In this document: positions 8,624 to 17,217 of the stretch, piece after piece | How positions within the stretch are numbered: the first letter of the stretch is position 1 | How the letters are laid out: each line of letters opens with the position of its first letter | From: Chryseosolibacter sp036402075 | GTDB taxonomy: Bacteria > Bacteroidota > Bacteroidia > Cytophagales > Cyclobacteriaceae | Reading direction: 5' to 3' | DNA: 64,000 bases | Assembly (NCBI GenBank): GCA_036402075.1 | Contig: DASWTP010000064.1 | Location: 50,561-114,560 of the forward strand | Notes under the pieces: generated by a model | Told to the model about the DNA's origin: nothing | Databases searched by the model: none | The model's input: the letters and a program-made list of their open reading frames with translations, nothing else | Position numbers and translations under genes: made by a program

Positions 8624-9814
8624 ATGAAAATTGCCATGCTCGGTTCCGGCTTCATCGGAAGATTCTATGCCGACTCCCTTCAGGGATACAGAAGTAAAGA
8701 CAAAATTGTTTCGATCTATTCGCGCAGGGAAGAGAGCGCAAAAAAATTCGCGACAGACTATAACGTTGCGTTTGTTACAACCAATATGGAAGAGGCGATT
8801 GCGCGTCCGGAAGTTGAAGTGGTTTGTATCTCTCTTCCAAACAATCTGCACGAGGAGGCAGTAATGCTTTGCTGCAAACATAAAAAAGCGGTAATCACAA
8901 CGAAGCCTCTTGGAAGAAATGCAGCGGAAGCCAAACGAATGCTCGAAGCAGTTGAAAAAGCCGGTATCTTCAATGGATACCTGGAGGATCTCGTATACAC
9001 ACCAAAGTTTATCAAAGCCCAGGAGAGCGTGAAAAATGGTGCGCTCGGCAGAATCCTTTGGGCGAAGTCTCGCGAAACTCACCCTGGCCCTCACAGCGAT
9101 TGGTTCTGGGATATTGAACAAGCTGGTGGCGGATGCATCCTCGATCTGGGTTGCCATTGCGTGGAAATTACCAGAAGCTACATTGGTAAAGACATCAAGC
9201 CCGTTGAAGTGATGTGTTGGGCCGACACACAAGTAAAGCCCATCGATGCTGAAGATCACGCCATCGGTTTGGTGAAATATGAGAACGGTGCCATCGGCCA
9301 ATTTGAAGTCAGCTGGACATTCAGGGGCGGGCTTGACTTGCGCGATGAAGTGATGGGAACGGAAGGAACAATCTGGATCAACAGTTTCCTTCGCACCGGT
9401 TTTGAGATGTTCACAACGGGAAAGGGCGGAGATTATATCGCAGAGAAGGCCGAAAGCAATTCCGGTTGGTTGTTCCCGGTAGGCGATGAACTGAACGAGC
9501 TTGGGTACAACCACATGTTTGCGGATATGTTTGACTCGATGGAGAAAGGCAAAGCACCGAAGGAAACGTTTTACGATGGATATGTAGTGAACGCGGTGCT
9601 TGATGCTGCATACAAATCCGCGAAGACAAAAAATTGGGAGCCGGTGAACCTGGAGATCTGGAGAGGAAGAACAGGCGTGTCTAAAGACAGTCACTTGCAG
9701 GAATACGATAAAGATCACTACCTGGTGAAGGAAGAAGTAACGCACTATGGCGCGAAGAAGGTGATCATTAAAAACAAAAAGACTGGAAAGATCACCGAAA
9801 AGGTGCTTTCATAA
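8624..9814 (+). CDS. Gfo/Idh/MocA family oxidoreductase
   Basis: A 396-residue NAD(P)-dependent sugar or inositol dehydrogenase-like protein. The Rossmann motif GSGFIGRFYADSL is at residues 7-19. The position of the usual EKP motif reads TTKPLGRN, so the Glu is replaced by Thr. The substrate-site DLGCHCVEITRSY is near residue 183. The C-terminus carries an unusual extra segment of about 60 residues ending in IKNKKTGKITEKVLS. There is no twin-arginine or Sec signal, so it is cytoplasmic. It lies 133 nt after the symporter gene on the same strand and may oxidise what that carrier imports; this is inference. A strong terminator follows at 9840. Confidence 0.92.
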   Translation: MKIAMLGSGFIGRFYADSLQGYRSKDKIVSIYSRREESAKKFATDYNVAFVTTNMEEAIARPEVEVVCISLPNNLHEEAVMLCCKHKKAVITTKPLGRNAAEAKRMLEAVEKAGIFNGYLEDLVYTPKFIKAQESVKNGALGRILWAKSRETHPGPHSDWFWDIEQAGGGCILDLGCHCVEITRSYIGKDIKPVEVMCWADTQVKPIDAEDHAIGLVKYENGAIGQFEVSWTFRGGLDLRDEVMGTEGTIWINSFLRTGFEMFTTGKGGDYIAEKAESNSGWLFPVGDELNELGYNHMFADMFDSMEKGKAPKETFYDGYVVNAVLDAAYKSAKTKNWEPVNLEIWRGRTGVSKDSHLQEYDKDHYLVKEEVTHYGAKKVIIKNKKTGKITEKVLS

Positions 9815-9839
9815 TTAGCCAATGTACTAATTAGCCAAT

Positions 9840-9877
9840 ATGCCAATGGATGCGGTGCGTTCATTGGCATTTTTTTC
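9840..9877 (+). terminator. Intrinsic terminator after the oxidoreductase gene
   Basis: A perfect 9-bp stem, ATGCCAATG at 9840-9848 and CATTGGCAT at 9862-9870, is followed directly by seven T residues. Just upstream the word TTAGCCAAT is repeated twice. It separates this plus-strand gene from the convergent glycosyltransferase gene. Confidence 0.85.
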
Positions 9878-9891
9878 TGTTTTGATGAGTA

Positions 9892-11076
9892 CTAGTTCTT
9901 GCGACCCACTGTTTCCCTTATGATTCCACAAAACTTCTCTGCGAGGATTTTTCGCGAATATTTCTCCTCTGCCAGCTGCCGTGCACGTTGTTGCGCAAGT
10001 TTGATTCTCGCACGGGAGTTCAGGAATTCGCTAAGCTTCGAAACGAACTCGCCAGGATTGTTGTCGAACGAAAAACCAAGAAAATTTTCGTTGATCTCCT
10101 GACGGATCCATCCGCCAAAGTTTGTGATGATCATCTTCCCTGCGGCAAGTGCATCGAAGTACTTGTTAGGAGATCCTGTCTGTAGAATGGGGAATGGCAA
10201 ATAGGAGATAAATGCCGCATCGGTCACATTCATAAGTTCACGAACCCCTTCGCGATTTTGAAAGCCTTTAAACGAGACGTTGGTCAGCCCGTTCGATATT
10301 CTGCGAACGAGCGCAGTCTCCGTAGCACCGGCACCGCAAAGGATAAAATGCACGGGTAGCTTCGCATTGTCAGCAGCTTGCGCAGCGTCCAGGAAATCAT
10401 GAAGTCCGTTTGCAAAGCCCAGCGCTCCGATGTACGAAATCACAAACTTTCCCTCGACTCTAAATTTCTTTTCGAGCACTGGATCTTTTTCTTCCGGCCG
10501 ATAAAAGTCAGTATCGGCCATGTTCGGAATCTGGTGCACGTTTGCCTGCGGATGCACTTTCAGGACTCCTGCCTCTATTGATGGTGACAGAGCGACCACC
10601 GACTCTGCACGCATATAGATTCTTTTTTCGAGATTCCGCAAATAAGTTTTTAACAGCGGATTCTTTATAAATCCCATTTCAATCGGAGCCTCAGGCCAGA
10701 GATCACCAACCTCAAAGATGAACGGAATATTACGTTGCTTTTTTATCCGCATGGCAGCACCGCCAACGGTGAGCGGAACTGAGATGGCGTAGACAAGGCC
10801 GATGTTATCAATCTTCCGACTTTCTCGTATCGCGCCATTCATAAAACGAAGGAAGGAAAAACTGCGATCTAAAAATCCGAAACTGTTGTTGTACGAAATC
10901 TTTAAATAATGAACTTCAATTCCGTCAACATCCTCAATGCCACTTTTATCATTCGATCCTGTAATCACAACCGTTTCAATCCCGCTATCGACCAGCGCCT
11001 TGGCCAGATAATATGATCGGATGGCCCCTCCTTCATAAGGTGTGTTAAAGTGTTGATGAAGGATGAGCACTTTCAT
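9892..11076 (-). CDS. Glycosyltransferase family 4 protein (WbuB-like)
   Basis: A 394-residue retaining GT-B glycosyltransferase. The N-terminal acceptor-side domain starts with LHQHFNTPYEGGAIRSYYLA, typical of WbuB/GT4 proteins of surface polysaccharide synthesis. The C-terminal nucleotide-sugar domain begins around FVISYIGALGFANGLHDF and has the donor-site motif SPNKYFDALAAGKMII; the usual Glu of the EX7E motif is Asp here. It acts on the cytoplasmic side of the inner membrane. The gene stands alone and opposite to its neighbours, without other polysaccharide genes nearby, so the product cannot be named. Confidence 0.9.
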   Translation of the reverse strand: MKVLILHQHFNTPYEGGAIRSYYLAKALVDSGIETVVITGSNDKSGIEDVDGIEVHYLKISYNNSFGFLDRSFSFLRFMNGAIRESRKIDNIGLVYAISVPLTVGGAAMRIKKQRNIPFIFEVGDLWPEAPIEMGFIKNPLLKTYLRNLEKRIYMRAESVVALSPSIEAGVLKVHPQANVHQIPNMADTDFYRPEEKDPVLEKKFRVEGKFVISYIGALGFANGLHDFLDAAQAADNAKLPVHFILCGAGATETALVRRISNGLTNVSFKGFQNREGVRELMNVTDAAFISYLPFPILQTGSPNKYFDALAAGKMIITNFGGWIRQEINENFLGFSFDNNPGEFVSKLSEFLNSRARIKLAQQRARQLAEEKYSRKILAEKFCGIIRETVGRKN

Positions 11077-11104
11077 GGTGCAAAGAAAGGAAATCAGATT
11101 TAAG

Positions 11105-11160
11105 TCCCGATAGCTATCGGGATTAGATTTTCGATTTTTTAGATTTTAGATTTTAGATTT
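11105..11160. repeat. Perfect 18-bp palindrome plus GATTTTA word tract
   Basis: TCCCGATAGCTATCGGGA at 11105-11122 is perfectly self-complementary. It is followed by a run of TAGATTTT words to 11160. It lies in the region shared by the divergent glycosyltransferase and DUF1080 genes. From memory, this palindrome is a frequent interspersed element in Bacteroidota genomes; this could not be verified here. The palindrome could be a cruciform or a protein-binding site. Confidence 0.6.
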
Positions 11161-11310
11161 TCGGAATTCCATTTTTTCCAGGAGGTATCGACTACAAAAA
11201 ACCTTGGCGTGCTTTGCGCCTCCTTCGCGAACGTTGCGGTTAAATGCATTTGACGAACGGTGTTGGCTTCATCAGGCAAATTCTACATCTTACAACAAGA
11301 AATAAATTCT

Positions 11311-11898
11311 ATGAAGAAACTATTCACCATCGTGCTTGTCGGACTATGCAGCGTTGCTCTCGCACAAAAGTCGATGTTCAATGGAAAAGACCTGTCTGGA
11401 TGGAAGATCCATGGAACCGAGAAGTGGTTCGTTGAAGGGGGCGAGCTTATATGCGAAAGCGGCCCTGATAAACAATATGGCTACCTGGTGTCAGACTCAA
11501 AGTTCAAAGACTTTGAGTTGAAGCTGGAATTTAAACAGGAGTCAAACGGGAACAGTGGAGTTTTTTTCCATTGTTCCATCGAGGGAACTACGATTGCAGG
11601 TTGGCAAGCGGAAGTTGCACCAAAAGACAAGCACACGGGTGGGATTTATGAATCGTATGGACGCGGCTGGCTGATCAAACCGGATGCTGAGAAGCAGAAA
11701 GCGCTAAAAGAAGGTGAATGGAACGAAATGATCGTTCGCATGAAAGGCAATACTGTAACCACCTGGCTTAATGGCCAGCAGATGGTTGAACTTACGGACG
11801 AAAAGATAGGGGCAGGCGATGGAAAAATCGCGCTGCAAATTCATGACGGAGGTGGCGTCAAAGTTCGTTGGCGCAACATCCGAATCAAGGAATTGTAG
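11311..11898 (+). CDS. DUF1080 / 3-keto-disaccharide hydrolase-like exported protein
   Basis: A 195-residue protein with a signal peptide (MKKLFTIVLVGLCSVALAQ) followed by a concanavalin-like beta-sandwich of the DUF1080 family. Typical motifs are MFNGKDLSGWKI near the mature N-terminus, DFELKLEFK, NSGVFFH and KVRWRNIRIKEL at the C-terminus. ATG 11311 is chosen because it directly opens the signal peptide; the frame is open further upstream without a better start. DUF1080 proteins act on 3-keto-glycosides in the periplasm or outer membrane in the described cases. The nearby Gfo/Idh/MocA enzyme fits such a 3-keto-sugar pathway. Confidence 0.9.
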   Translation: MKKLFTIVLVGLCSVALAQKSMFNGKDLSGWKIHGTEKWFVEGGELICESGPDKQYGYLVSDSKFKDFELKLEFKQESNGNSGVFFHCSIEGTTIAGWQAEVAPKDKHTGGIYESYGRGWLIKPDAEKQKALKEGEWNEMIVRMKGNTVTTWLNGQQMVELTDEKIGAGDGKIALQIHDGGGVKVRWRNIRIKEL

Positions 11899-11900
11899 AA

Positions 11901-12131
11901 CTACTTTTTCGCTTGTGAGCTGCGGGAGTAGGCTAAAATGTTTTGAACCGTAGCGTTTGAAGGCTGTAGCTCTGATCCCCGTAGTTCCTGGACCATACTG
12001 CTCAATTCCTTGTAAAGTGCCATCAGTTCGCTGTCGCAGATCAACGCGTTGTCAATCTCCGTCTTCTCCTCCTCCGTAGTCTCCTGGTACAAGTACCGAA
12101 TTAAATCCGTCTGGGTAAAAGTTTTTATCAT
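11901..12131 (-). CDS. Small protein coupled to ECF sigma factor (anti-sigma-like position)
   Basis: A 76-residue acidic helical protein with no membrane segment and no Cys/His zinc motif. Its first 80 nt overlap the 3' end of the sigma-factor gene in another frame, so translation is coupled. It starts MIKTFTQTDLIRYLYQETT and contains an acidic segment EEEKTEIDNAL. Its size and position match small partners that follow ECF sigma genes in many Bacteroidota. A regulatory role on the sigma factor is inferred from position only. It does not look like a classical membrane-anchored anti-sigma factor. Confidence 0.7.
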   Translation of the reverse strand: MIKTFTQTDLIRYLYQETTEEEKTEIDNALICDSELMALYKELSSMVQELRGSELQPSNATVQNILAYSRSSQAKK

Positions 12132-12699
12132 AGGCTCTGTTTTTCATCTTTTTCCGCAGATTAATTAACGCATAACGCATTCTACCCAATGCAGTGTTTA
12201 TGCTGACCCCTGTGCGGTCTGCAATCTCCTGGAAACTCATATCAAGGTAGTGTCGCATAATTAGCACCTGCTTCTGCTCTATTGGCAGCTCCTTGATACA
12301 GTCCCTGAGTTTAGACCGGGTTTCCCGATGCATCTGTTTGTCCTCGGCTGAATCTTCTGCAAAATCCATCGAGTTTAACAGCTTGCTGCCGTCTTCCAGG
12401 ACCACTTCCGGGTAACGCTTATCTTTTCTAAAATGATCAATTGCCAGGTTATGAGCAATTCGACTAATCCAAGGCAGGAATTTTCCTTCTTCGTTGTATC
12501 GGCCGCCACGTATTGTGTTTATTGCCTTCACGAAAGTTTCCTGCAATAAATCTTCTGCGGTGTACCGATCTTTTACAATCAGGTAAATCGAGGTATAGAC
12601 CTTGGACTTGTGTCGGTGTAAGAGCATTTCGAAAGCTTCTTCGTTACCGGTTTGATACAGCGACACTAATTTGCTGTCGCTTAATCCTTTGTCAATCAT
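12052..12699 (-). CDS. ECF-type RNA polymerase sigma factor
   Basis: A 215-residue sigma-70 family protein with regions 2 and 4. Region 2 includes DRYTAEDLLQETFVKAINTI and the DNA-melting part WISRIAHNLAIDHFRKDKR. Region 4 is the helix-turn-helix LDMSFQEIADRTGVSINTALG. About 25 residues extend past region 4, rich in Gly and Asp (VPGDYGGGEDGD); this tail is encoded by DNA that also encodes the start of the next small protein. The promoter target is not evident. It is the first gene of a two-gene operon. Confidence 0.93.
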   Translation of the reverse strand: MIDKGLSDSKLVSLYQTGNEEAFEMLLHRHKSKVYTSIYLIVKDRYTAEDLLQETFVKAINTIRGGRYNEEGKFLPWISRIAHNLAIDHFRKDKRYPEVVLEDGSKLLNSMDFAEDSAEDKQMHRETRSKLRDCIKELPIEQKQVLIMRHYLDMSFQEIADRTGVSINTALGRMRYALINLRKKMKNRAYDKNFYPDGFNSVLVPGDYGGGEDGD

Positions 12700-12882
12700 T
12701 CTACTTCACATTTAAGGTAACGTAGAGGTCTATTTCGATATTGTGTGGGTTAGATTTTTGAATTTGGTTTGAAAAGATATAAATATTTTCACAGTCGCCA
12801 AAAAATTTTGAGAAAATTCTTGCGTTGGAATCATTTTCTTATGGTATTTGAATCACAAAAAAATTTTTGTTAGAACCCATAT

Positions 12883-13290
12883 ATGCCAGTCAGCAAGAAA
12901 CGCGTTATTAAAAGTTTAGAGAACCTGTCAGAGGATTTGAAAGAATTGCTGAGGGACCAATATCCAAACGGATACGAGAGCAGTATTACCCGCATTACCA
13001 ACGCAAAAAAGGAACCCATTTTTGTGTTTCCACTCGAAACCGATGATGCCACCTATTTGATAAAGGTGCCGGCCACGAAGAATAGCGATGGCGAATACGA
13101 TGTAGATTCTACTCCGGAGCCAGATATGGAAGGCAGTTCAGGTGGGCCGGCCGGAGCAAGTGATGATGATGATGGTTTCGGCTCAGGTGATGGCTATGGT
13201 GATGAAGGCGGCCGGGATGATGATTATGATGATGAAGGCGGTGGAAGAAAAAGTCGTGAAGCAAGCTACGATCCCGATTTTGATAACTAG
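12883..13290 (+). CDS. Unknown protein with acidic Gly/Asp-rich tail
   Basis: A 135-residue protein of unknown function. Residues 1-75 are ordered-looking: a helical Lys-rich start (MPVSKKRVIKSLENL), then strands with PIFVFPLETDDATYLIKVP. From about residue 80 on the sequence is low-complexity, dominated by Asp, Gly and Glu, with DDDDG and DDDYDDEGG tracts, ending SYDPDFDN. No signal peptide. The tail resembles acidic tails that modulate nucleic-acid binding or protein contact, but nothing proves this. It lies between a divergent sigma-factor gene and uvrA and has its own terminator. Confidence 0.8.
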   Translation: MPVSKKRVIKSLENLSEDLKELLRDQYPNGYESSITRITNAKKEPIFVFPLETDDATYLIKVPATKNSDGEYDVDSTPEPDMEGSSGGPAGASDDDDGFGSGDGYGDEGGRDDDYDDEGGGRKSREASYDPDFDN

Positions 13291-13319
13291 CCCGCCCGCG
13301 AAAAATTTTCATATAAATT

Positions 13320-13354
13320 GAACACCATCCGGCTGGGTGGTGTTCTTTCTTTTT
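13320..13354 (+). terminator. Intrinsic terminator after the acidic-tail gene
   Basis: GAACACCATCC and GGGTGGTGTTC pair over 11 bp with one mismatch around a 4-nt loop, followed by TTTCTTTTT. It ends the short transcript of the acidic-tail gene before uvrA. Confidence 0.75.
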
Positions 13355-13394
13355 GTACCGTTCTTATAAGGATTTCTGATAACCGAAGGTAAAT

Positions 13395-16247
13395 TTGACT
13401 GTGACTACTTCTCTGATTCAAAATGACACTCACCTGGACGAGTTAAGTCCAAAGGAATATATCATTATCAAGCGGGCAAGGGTTAATAACCTGAAGAATC
13501 TTAGCGTGGCGATACCGCGTAACAAGCTTGTGGTCATCACAGGCCTTTCCGGTTCTGGTAAGTCTTCTCTTGCTTTTGACACGCTCTTCGCGGAGGGCCA
13601 GCGGATGTATGTAGAAAGCCTGAGCTCGTATGCGCGCCAGTTCCTCGGCCGCATGGAAAAACCTGACGTTGATTACATCCGTGGTGTTTCCCCGGCCATC
13701 GCCATCGAGCAAAAAGTAAACACTCGAAATCCGCGGTCCACAGTCGGAACCACAACAGAGATTTACGATTATTTAAAGCTCCTGTTTGCACGGATAGGCA
13801 AAACATATTCACCGGTTTCTGGCAAGGAGGTAAAACGCGACACTGTAACCGATGTAGTGAACACAATCAACGGCTTGGCCGCAGGAACTCGCGTGATGGT
13901 GGCCAGTCCGCTCCATATAAAGAAAGGCCGTAAGATCCAGGAAGAGCTGAACCTGCTGCTCAGCAAGGGTTTTGCCAGAATCCTCGTGGATGGTGAAATG
14001 AAATTCATTGAAGAGTTGCTGGGTGGTGAAGACGGGACGAAAAAGAAGAAGACGTTAAAAATTGACGGAACGATTGAAATCCTGATCGACCGTGCCTCCG
14101 TGAATCCGGAAGATGAAGACGCGGTTTTCCGCTTATCGGATTCGGTACAAACTGCATTCTTTGAAGGAGAAGGCGACTGCATTGTATATGCGGAAGGCCA
14201 GAAGAAGATGCAGTTCTCCGACAAGTTTGAACTTGACGGCATGACATTTACAGAGCCATCCGTTAATTTCTTCAGTTTTAATAATCCCTATGGAGCATGC
14301 CAGACCTGCGAAGGGTTCGGAAAAGTGCTGGGCATTGACGAAGACCTGGTAATTCCCGACAAAAGCATGTCGGTATATGAGGGAGCAATTGCACCGTGGC
14401 GAAGCGAGGCCATGAGCGAATGGGCGAAGCCTCTTTTAAAGCACGGTATCAAGTTTGACTTTCCAATTCATCGACCCTACCATGAGCTAACGCAGGAGCA
14501 AAAAGATCTTCTTTGGAATGGAAACGAATATTTTGAAGGCATTCACGCATTCTTTAAACACCTCGAGACCAAAACGTACAAAATTCAATATCGCGTCATG
14601 CTGTCCCGGTATCGCGGACGAACAAATTGTCCGGACTGTCGGGGAACACGCCTTCGAAAGGATGCGCAGTATGTGAAGGTTGCAAATACATCGATAACCG
14701 ATATCGTGCTGATGCCGATTGAGGATGCCTTGGTATTTTTTGAAAAATTGAAGCTCCCGGCATACGAACAGAAGGTTTCTGACAGAATTCTGACCGAGAT
14801 CAAAAGCAGGTTGGGCTACATGGTGAAAGTTGGTTTGGGCTATCTTACGCTGAACCGAATCACCTCTACCTTGTCAGGTGGTGAATACCAGCGAATAAAA
14901 TTGGCCACGTCATTGGGAAGCGCGCTTGTTGGCTCAATGTACGTGCTGGACGAACCCAGTATAGGCCTGCACCCAAAAGATACTGCGCGGATGGTGGAAG
15001 TGCTCTTGTCATTGCGCGATCTTGGGAACACAGTGATTGTTGTAGAGCATGAGGAGGAGATCATGCGTGCAGCGGATCAGATCATTGACATTGGCCCGGA
15101 CGCTGGAAGTCATGGGGGCCACCTGGTTTTCCAGGGAACATTAAACGACCTCAATGGAAAGGTGCGGTCGCATACCACCGACTATCTTTCGGGAAAAGAG
15201 TCAATCGCGGTGCCTGCAATGCGGAGAAAATGGAGCGATTCGATTACCGTTGTTGGCGCAAGAGAAAATAACCTGAAAAACCTGACGGTAAAGTTTCCTT
15301 TAGGCGCGCTTACTGTGGTTACTGGAGTGAGCGGCTCGGGCAAATCAACACTCATCAAGAAAATCCTGTACCCGGCAGTTGGACGAATGAATGGTTCGGT
15401 TGCGGAAGCACCGGGTAAGTTTGATAAGCTTGATGGCGACTACGCAAGGATCACACAAGTTGAGTTTGTAGATCAGAATCCGATCGGGAAATCGTCACGA
15501 TCCAATCCAATCAGCTATGTGAAAGCTTACGATACCATTCGTCAAAACTTTGCAGAAACTCCACTGTCAAAACAGCGCGGCTATAAGCCTTCGCACTTCT
15601 CTTTCAACGTGGAAGGAGGTCGATGTGAAACCTGCCAGGGCGAAGGCGAAATTAAGGTTGAAATGCAATTCATGGCCGATATCTTCTTGCGCTGCGAAAG
15701 CTGCAATGGAAAACGGTTTAAGCAGGAGATTCTCGAGGTCGAGGTGAACGGAAAGAACATTGCTGAGATTCTGGATATGACCGTTGAAGATGCGCTCGAG
15801 TTCTTTAAAGACAAGAAGGCCATCTATGAGAAAATCCTTCCTTTGAATGATGTTGGTTTGGGTTATGTAAAACTTGGCCAATCATCCAATTCATTAAGCG
15901 GTGGTGAAGCACAGCGTGTGAAGCTGGCATCGTTCCTCGCAAAAAATGCAACAGAAGGGAACATCCTCTTCATTTTTGACGAGCCTACTACTGGCCTTCA
16001 CTTCCACGATATTTCAAAGTTGCTGAAGGCAATGAACGCCCTTGTCGATGAAGGCCACACCGTCATCGTCATCGAGCACAACCTGGAAGTAATCAAGTGT
16101 GCAGACTGGATTATTGATCTTGGACCTGAAGGCGGAGAGAAGAAAGGTGGTAATCTTCTTTTTGCAGGCACACCAGAAGAGATGGTGAAGAAAGCGAAGG
16201 GAAGCTATACTGCGGAGTTTTTGAAAGGGAAGCTAAACGCTGGTTAA
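13395..16247 (+). CDS. uvrA: Excinuclease ABC subunit UvrA
   Basis: A roughly 950-residue damage-sensing ATPase of nucleotide excision repair. Two ABC modules are visible: Walker A GLSGSGKSSLAFD near residue 50 and GVSGSGKSTLIKK near 645. Signature motifs are LSGGEYQRIKLA and LSGGEAQRVKLA. Zinc-binding Cys pairs appear as CQTCEGFGK and CPDCRGTRL in the first half, and CETCQGEGE and CESCNGKRF in the second. No ATG is available at the N-terminus: candidates are TTG 13395 or GTG 13401. The TTG is embedded in TAAATTTG (13390-13397), a good match to the Bacteroidota -7 box, so GTG 13401 with a very short or no leader is also possible. Confidence 0.96.
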   Translation: MTVTTSLIQNDTHLDELSPKEYIIIKRARVNNLKNLSVAIPRNKLVVITGLSGSGKSSLAFDTLFAEGQRMYVESLSSYARQFLGRMEKPDVDYIRGVSPAIAIEQKVNTRNPRSTVGTTTEIYDYLKLLFARIGKTYSPVSGKEVKRDTVTDVVNTINGLAAGTRVMVASPLHIKKGRKIQEELNLLLSKGFARILVDGEMKFIEELLGGEDGTKKKKTLKIDGTIEILIDRASVNPEDEDAVFRLSDSVQTAFFEGEGDCIVYAEGQKKMQFSDKFELDGMTFTEPSVNFFSFNNPYGACQTCEGFGKVLGIDEDLVIPDKSMSVYEGAIAPWRSEAMSEWAKPLLKHGIKFDFPIHRPYHELTQEQKDLLWNGNEYFEGIHAFFKHLETKTYKIQYRVMLSRYRGRTNCPDCRGTRLRKDAQYVKVANTSITDIVLMPIEDALVFFEKLKLPAYEQKVSDRILTEIKSRLGYMVKVGLGYLTLNRITSTLSGGEYQRIKLATSLGSALVGSMYVLDEPSIGLHPKDTARMVEVLLSLRDLGNTVIVVEHEEEIMRAADQIIDIGPDAGSHGGHLVFQGTLNDLNGKVRSHTTDYLSGKESIAVPAMRRKWSDSITVVGARENNLKNLTVKFPLGALTVVTGVSGSGKSTLIKKILYPAVGRMNGSVAEAPGKFDKLDGDYARITQVEFVDQNPIGKSSRSNPISYVKAYDTIRQNFAETPLSKQRGYKPSHFSFNVEGGRCETCQGEGEIKVEMQFMADIFLRCESCNGKRFKQEILEVEVNGKNIAEILDMTVEDALEFFKDKKAIYEKILPLNDVGLGYVKLGQSSNSLSGGEAQRVKLASFLAKNATEGNILFIFDEPTTGLHFHDISKLLKAMNALVDEGHTVIVIEHNLEVIKCADWIIDLGPEGGEKKGGNLLFAGTPEEMVKKAKGSYTAEFLKGKLNAG

Positions 16248-16259
16248 TTTGTAGTTTAG

Positions 16260-16340
16260 AGTTTGTAGTTTGTAGTTATGGTGCTCACAAGGACCTGCGT
16301 AGGTTGATCGAGCGCAACCACAAACTACAGACTACAAACT
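16260..16340. repeat. Word-type inverted repeat between convergent uvrA and proC
   Basis: The left arm AGTTTGTAGTTTGTAGTTA (16260-16278) and the inverse right arm at 16322-16340 match at 17 of 19 positions. Both arms are tandem copies of the word GTTTGTA. The right arm ends at the base before the proC stop codon. The hairpin sits at the 3' ends of two convergent genes, so it could act on either transcript. No U-run follows. Confidence 0.65.
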
Positions 16341-17138
16341 TTATTTCACGATCTTATCAAAACTCGCCCCAATTCCCTTAATCAAGCTCGAACTGAATCC
16401 CTGGTGCTCCATCTCATTCAACCCCACGATGGTACAGCCTTTAGGAGTTGTCACTTTATCGATCTCTTCTTCCGGATGGCGGTTTAATTTTAAAAGCAAC
16501 TCCGCAGCGCCCTTCACCGTTTGAGCTGAGATCAGATTTGCAGTTCTTGCATCGAAGCCAATTTCAATTCCGCCTTGCGTAGCAGCACGAATGAATCGCA
16601 AAGCATAAGCAATTCCACATGCCCCGAGTACGGTTGCAGCATCCATCAGCTTCTCATCGATTGGAATTGAAATTCCAAGCTGATCAAAAAGGTTGGTGAC
16701 GTATTCAACATGTTCCTTGCTGGCACCCTGGTGACACAAGCAGGTTACGGATTCCTGAATAGCGATGGCGGTGTTTGGCATCGCGCGAAAAATCGGAACA
16801 CCGCTTCCCACGATCGTGGCAAGATCTTTCACAAAAATTCCTGTGACCACACTGATCAGGATATGCTTTGACTTATCAAAGGAATGCTTGAGTCCTTCAA
16901 GAACCTCTTTCACATTATACGGCTTAAGTGCAACAATGATCACATCGCTTTGCTTAATGGCTGACTCATTGTCACTGGTGATATTTACCCCCATCACCTT
17001 CAAATGCTGGATCACGTCAAGGTTTCTTCTTGTTACTGTTATCTGCTGCGGGGCAATGAACTGACTCTTAATCAATCCTTCAGCAATAGCTGCTCCGAGG
17101 TTTCCTCCCCCAATGATCGCAATCTTTGAATTTTTCAT
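16341..17138 (-). CDS. proC: Pyrroline-5-carboxylate reductase
   Basis: A 265-residue NAD(P)H-dependent enzyme for the last step of proline synthesis. The start ATG 17138 gives MKNSKIAIIGGGNLGAAIA with the Rossmann GGGNLG. Further motifs are ALKPYNVKEVL, the cofactor-site RAMPNTAIAIQESVT near residue 120, and the C-terminal substrate-binding segment VTTPKGCTIVGLNEME, which corresponds to the usual V(T/A)(S)PGGTT region with Lys and Cys changes. The frame is open 21 codons upstream of the chosen start, but that extension is unlike the family. The C-terminus reads SSLIKGIGASFDKIVK. Confidence 0.93.
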   Translation of the reverse strand: MKNSKIAIIGGGNLGAAIAEGLIKSQFIAPQQITVTRRNLDVIQHLKVMGVNITSDNESAIKQSDVIIVALKPYNVKEVLEGLKHSFDKSKHILISVVTGIFVKDLATIVGSGVPIFRAMPNTAIAIQESVTCLCHQGASKEHVEYVTNLFDQLGISIPIDEKLMDAATVLGACGIAYALRFIRAATQGGIEIGFDARTANLISAQTVKGAAELLLKLNRHPEEEIDKVTTPKGCTIVGLNEMEHQGFSSSLIKGIGASFDKIVK

Positions 17139-17217
17139 TTGGCGTATGGTGAATAGGAAAATTAGAAATACTTTGACGTACTTCATGTCAGATCTCAACA
17201 ATTAATCTCCGTAATCG

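Noticed and set aside
8564..9745. Antisense frame of 393 codons opposite the Gfo/Idh/MocA gene
   Set aside because: Chance opening by codon bias of the real gene; composition is not protein-like.
13109..13312. His-rich minus-strand frame opposite the acidic tail
   Set aside because: It is the antisense of the Asp-codon tracts (GAT read as ATC/CAT), so the His-rich pattern is an artefact.
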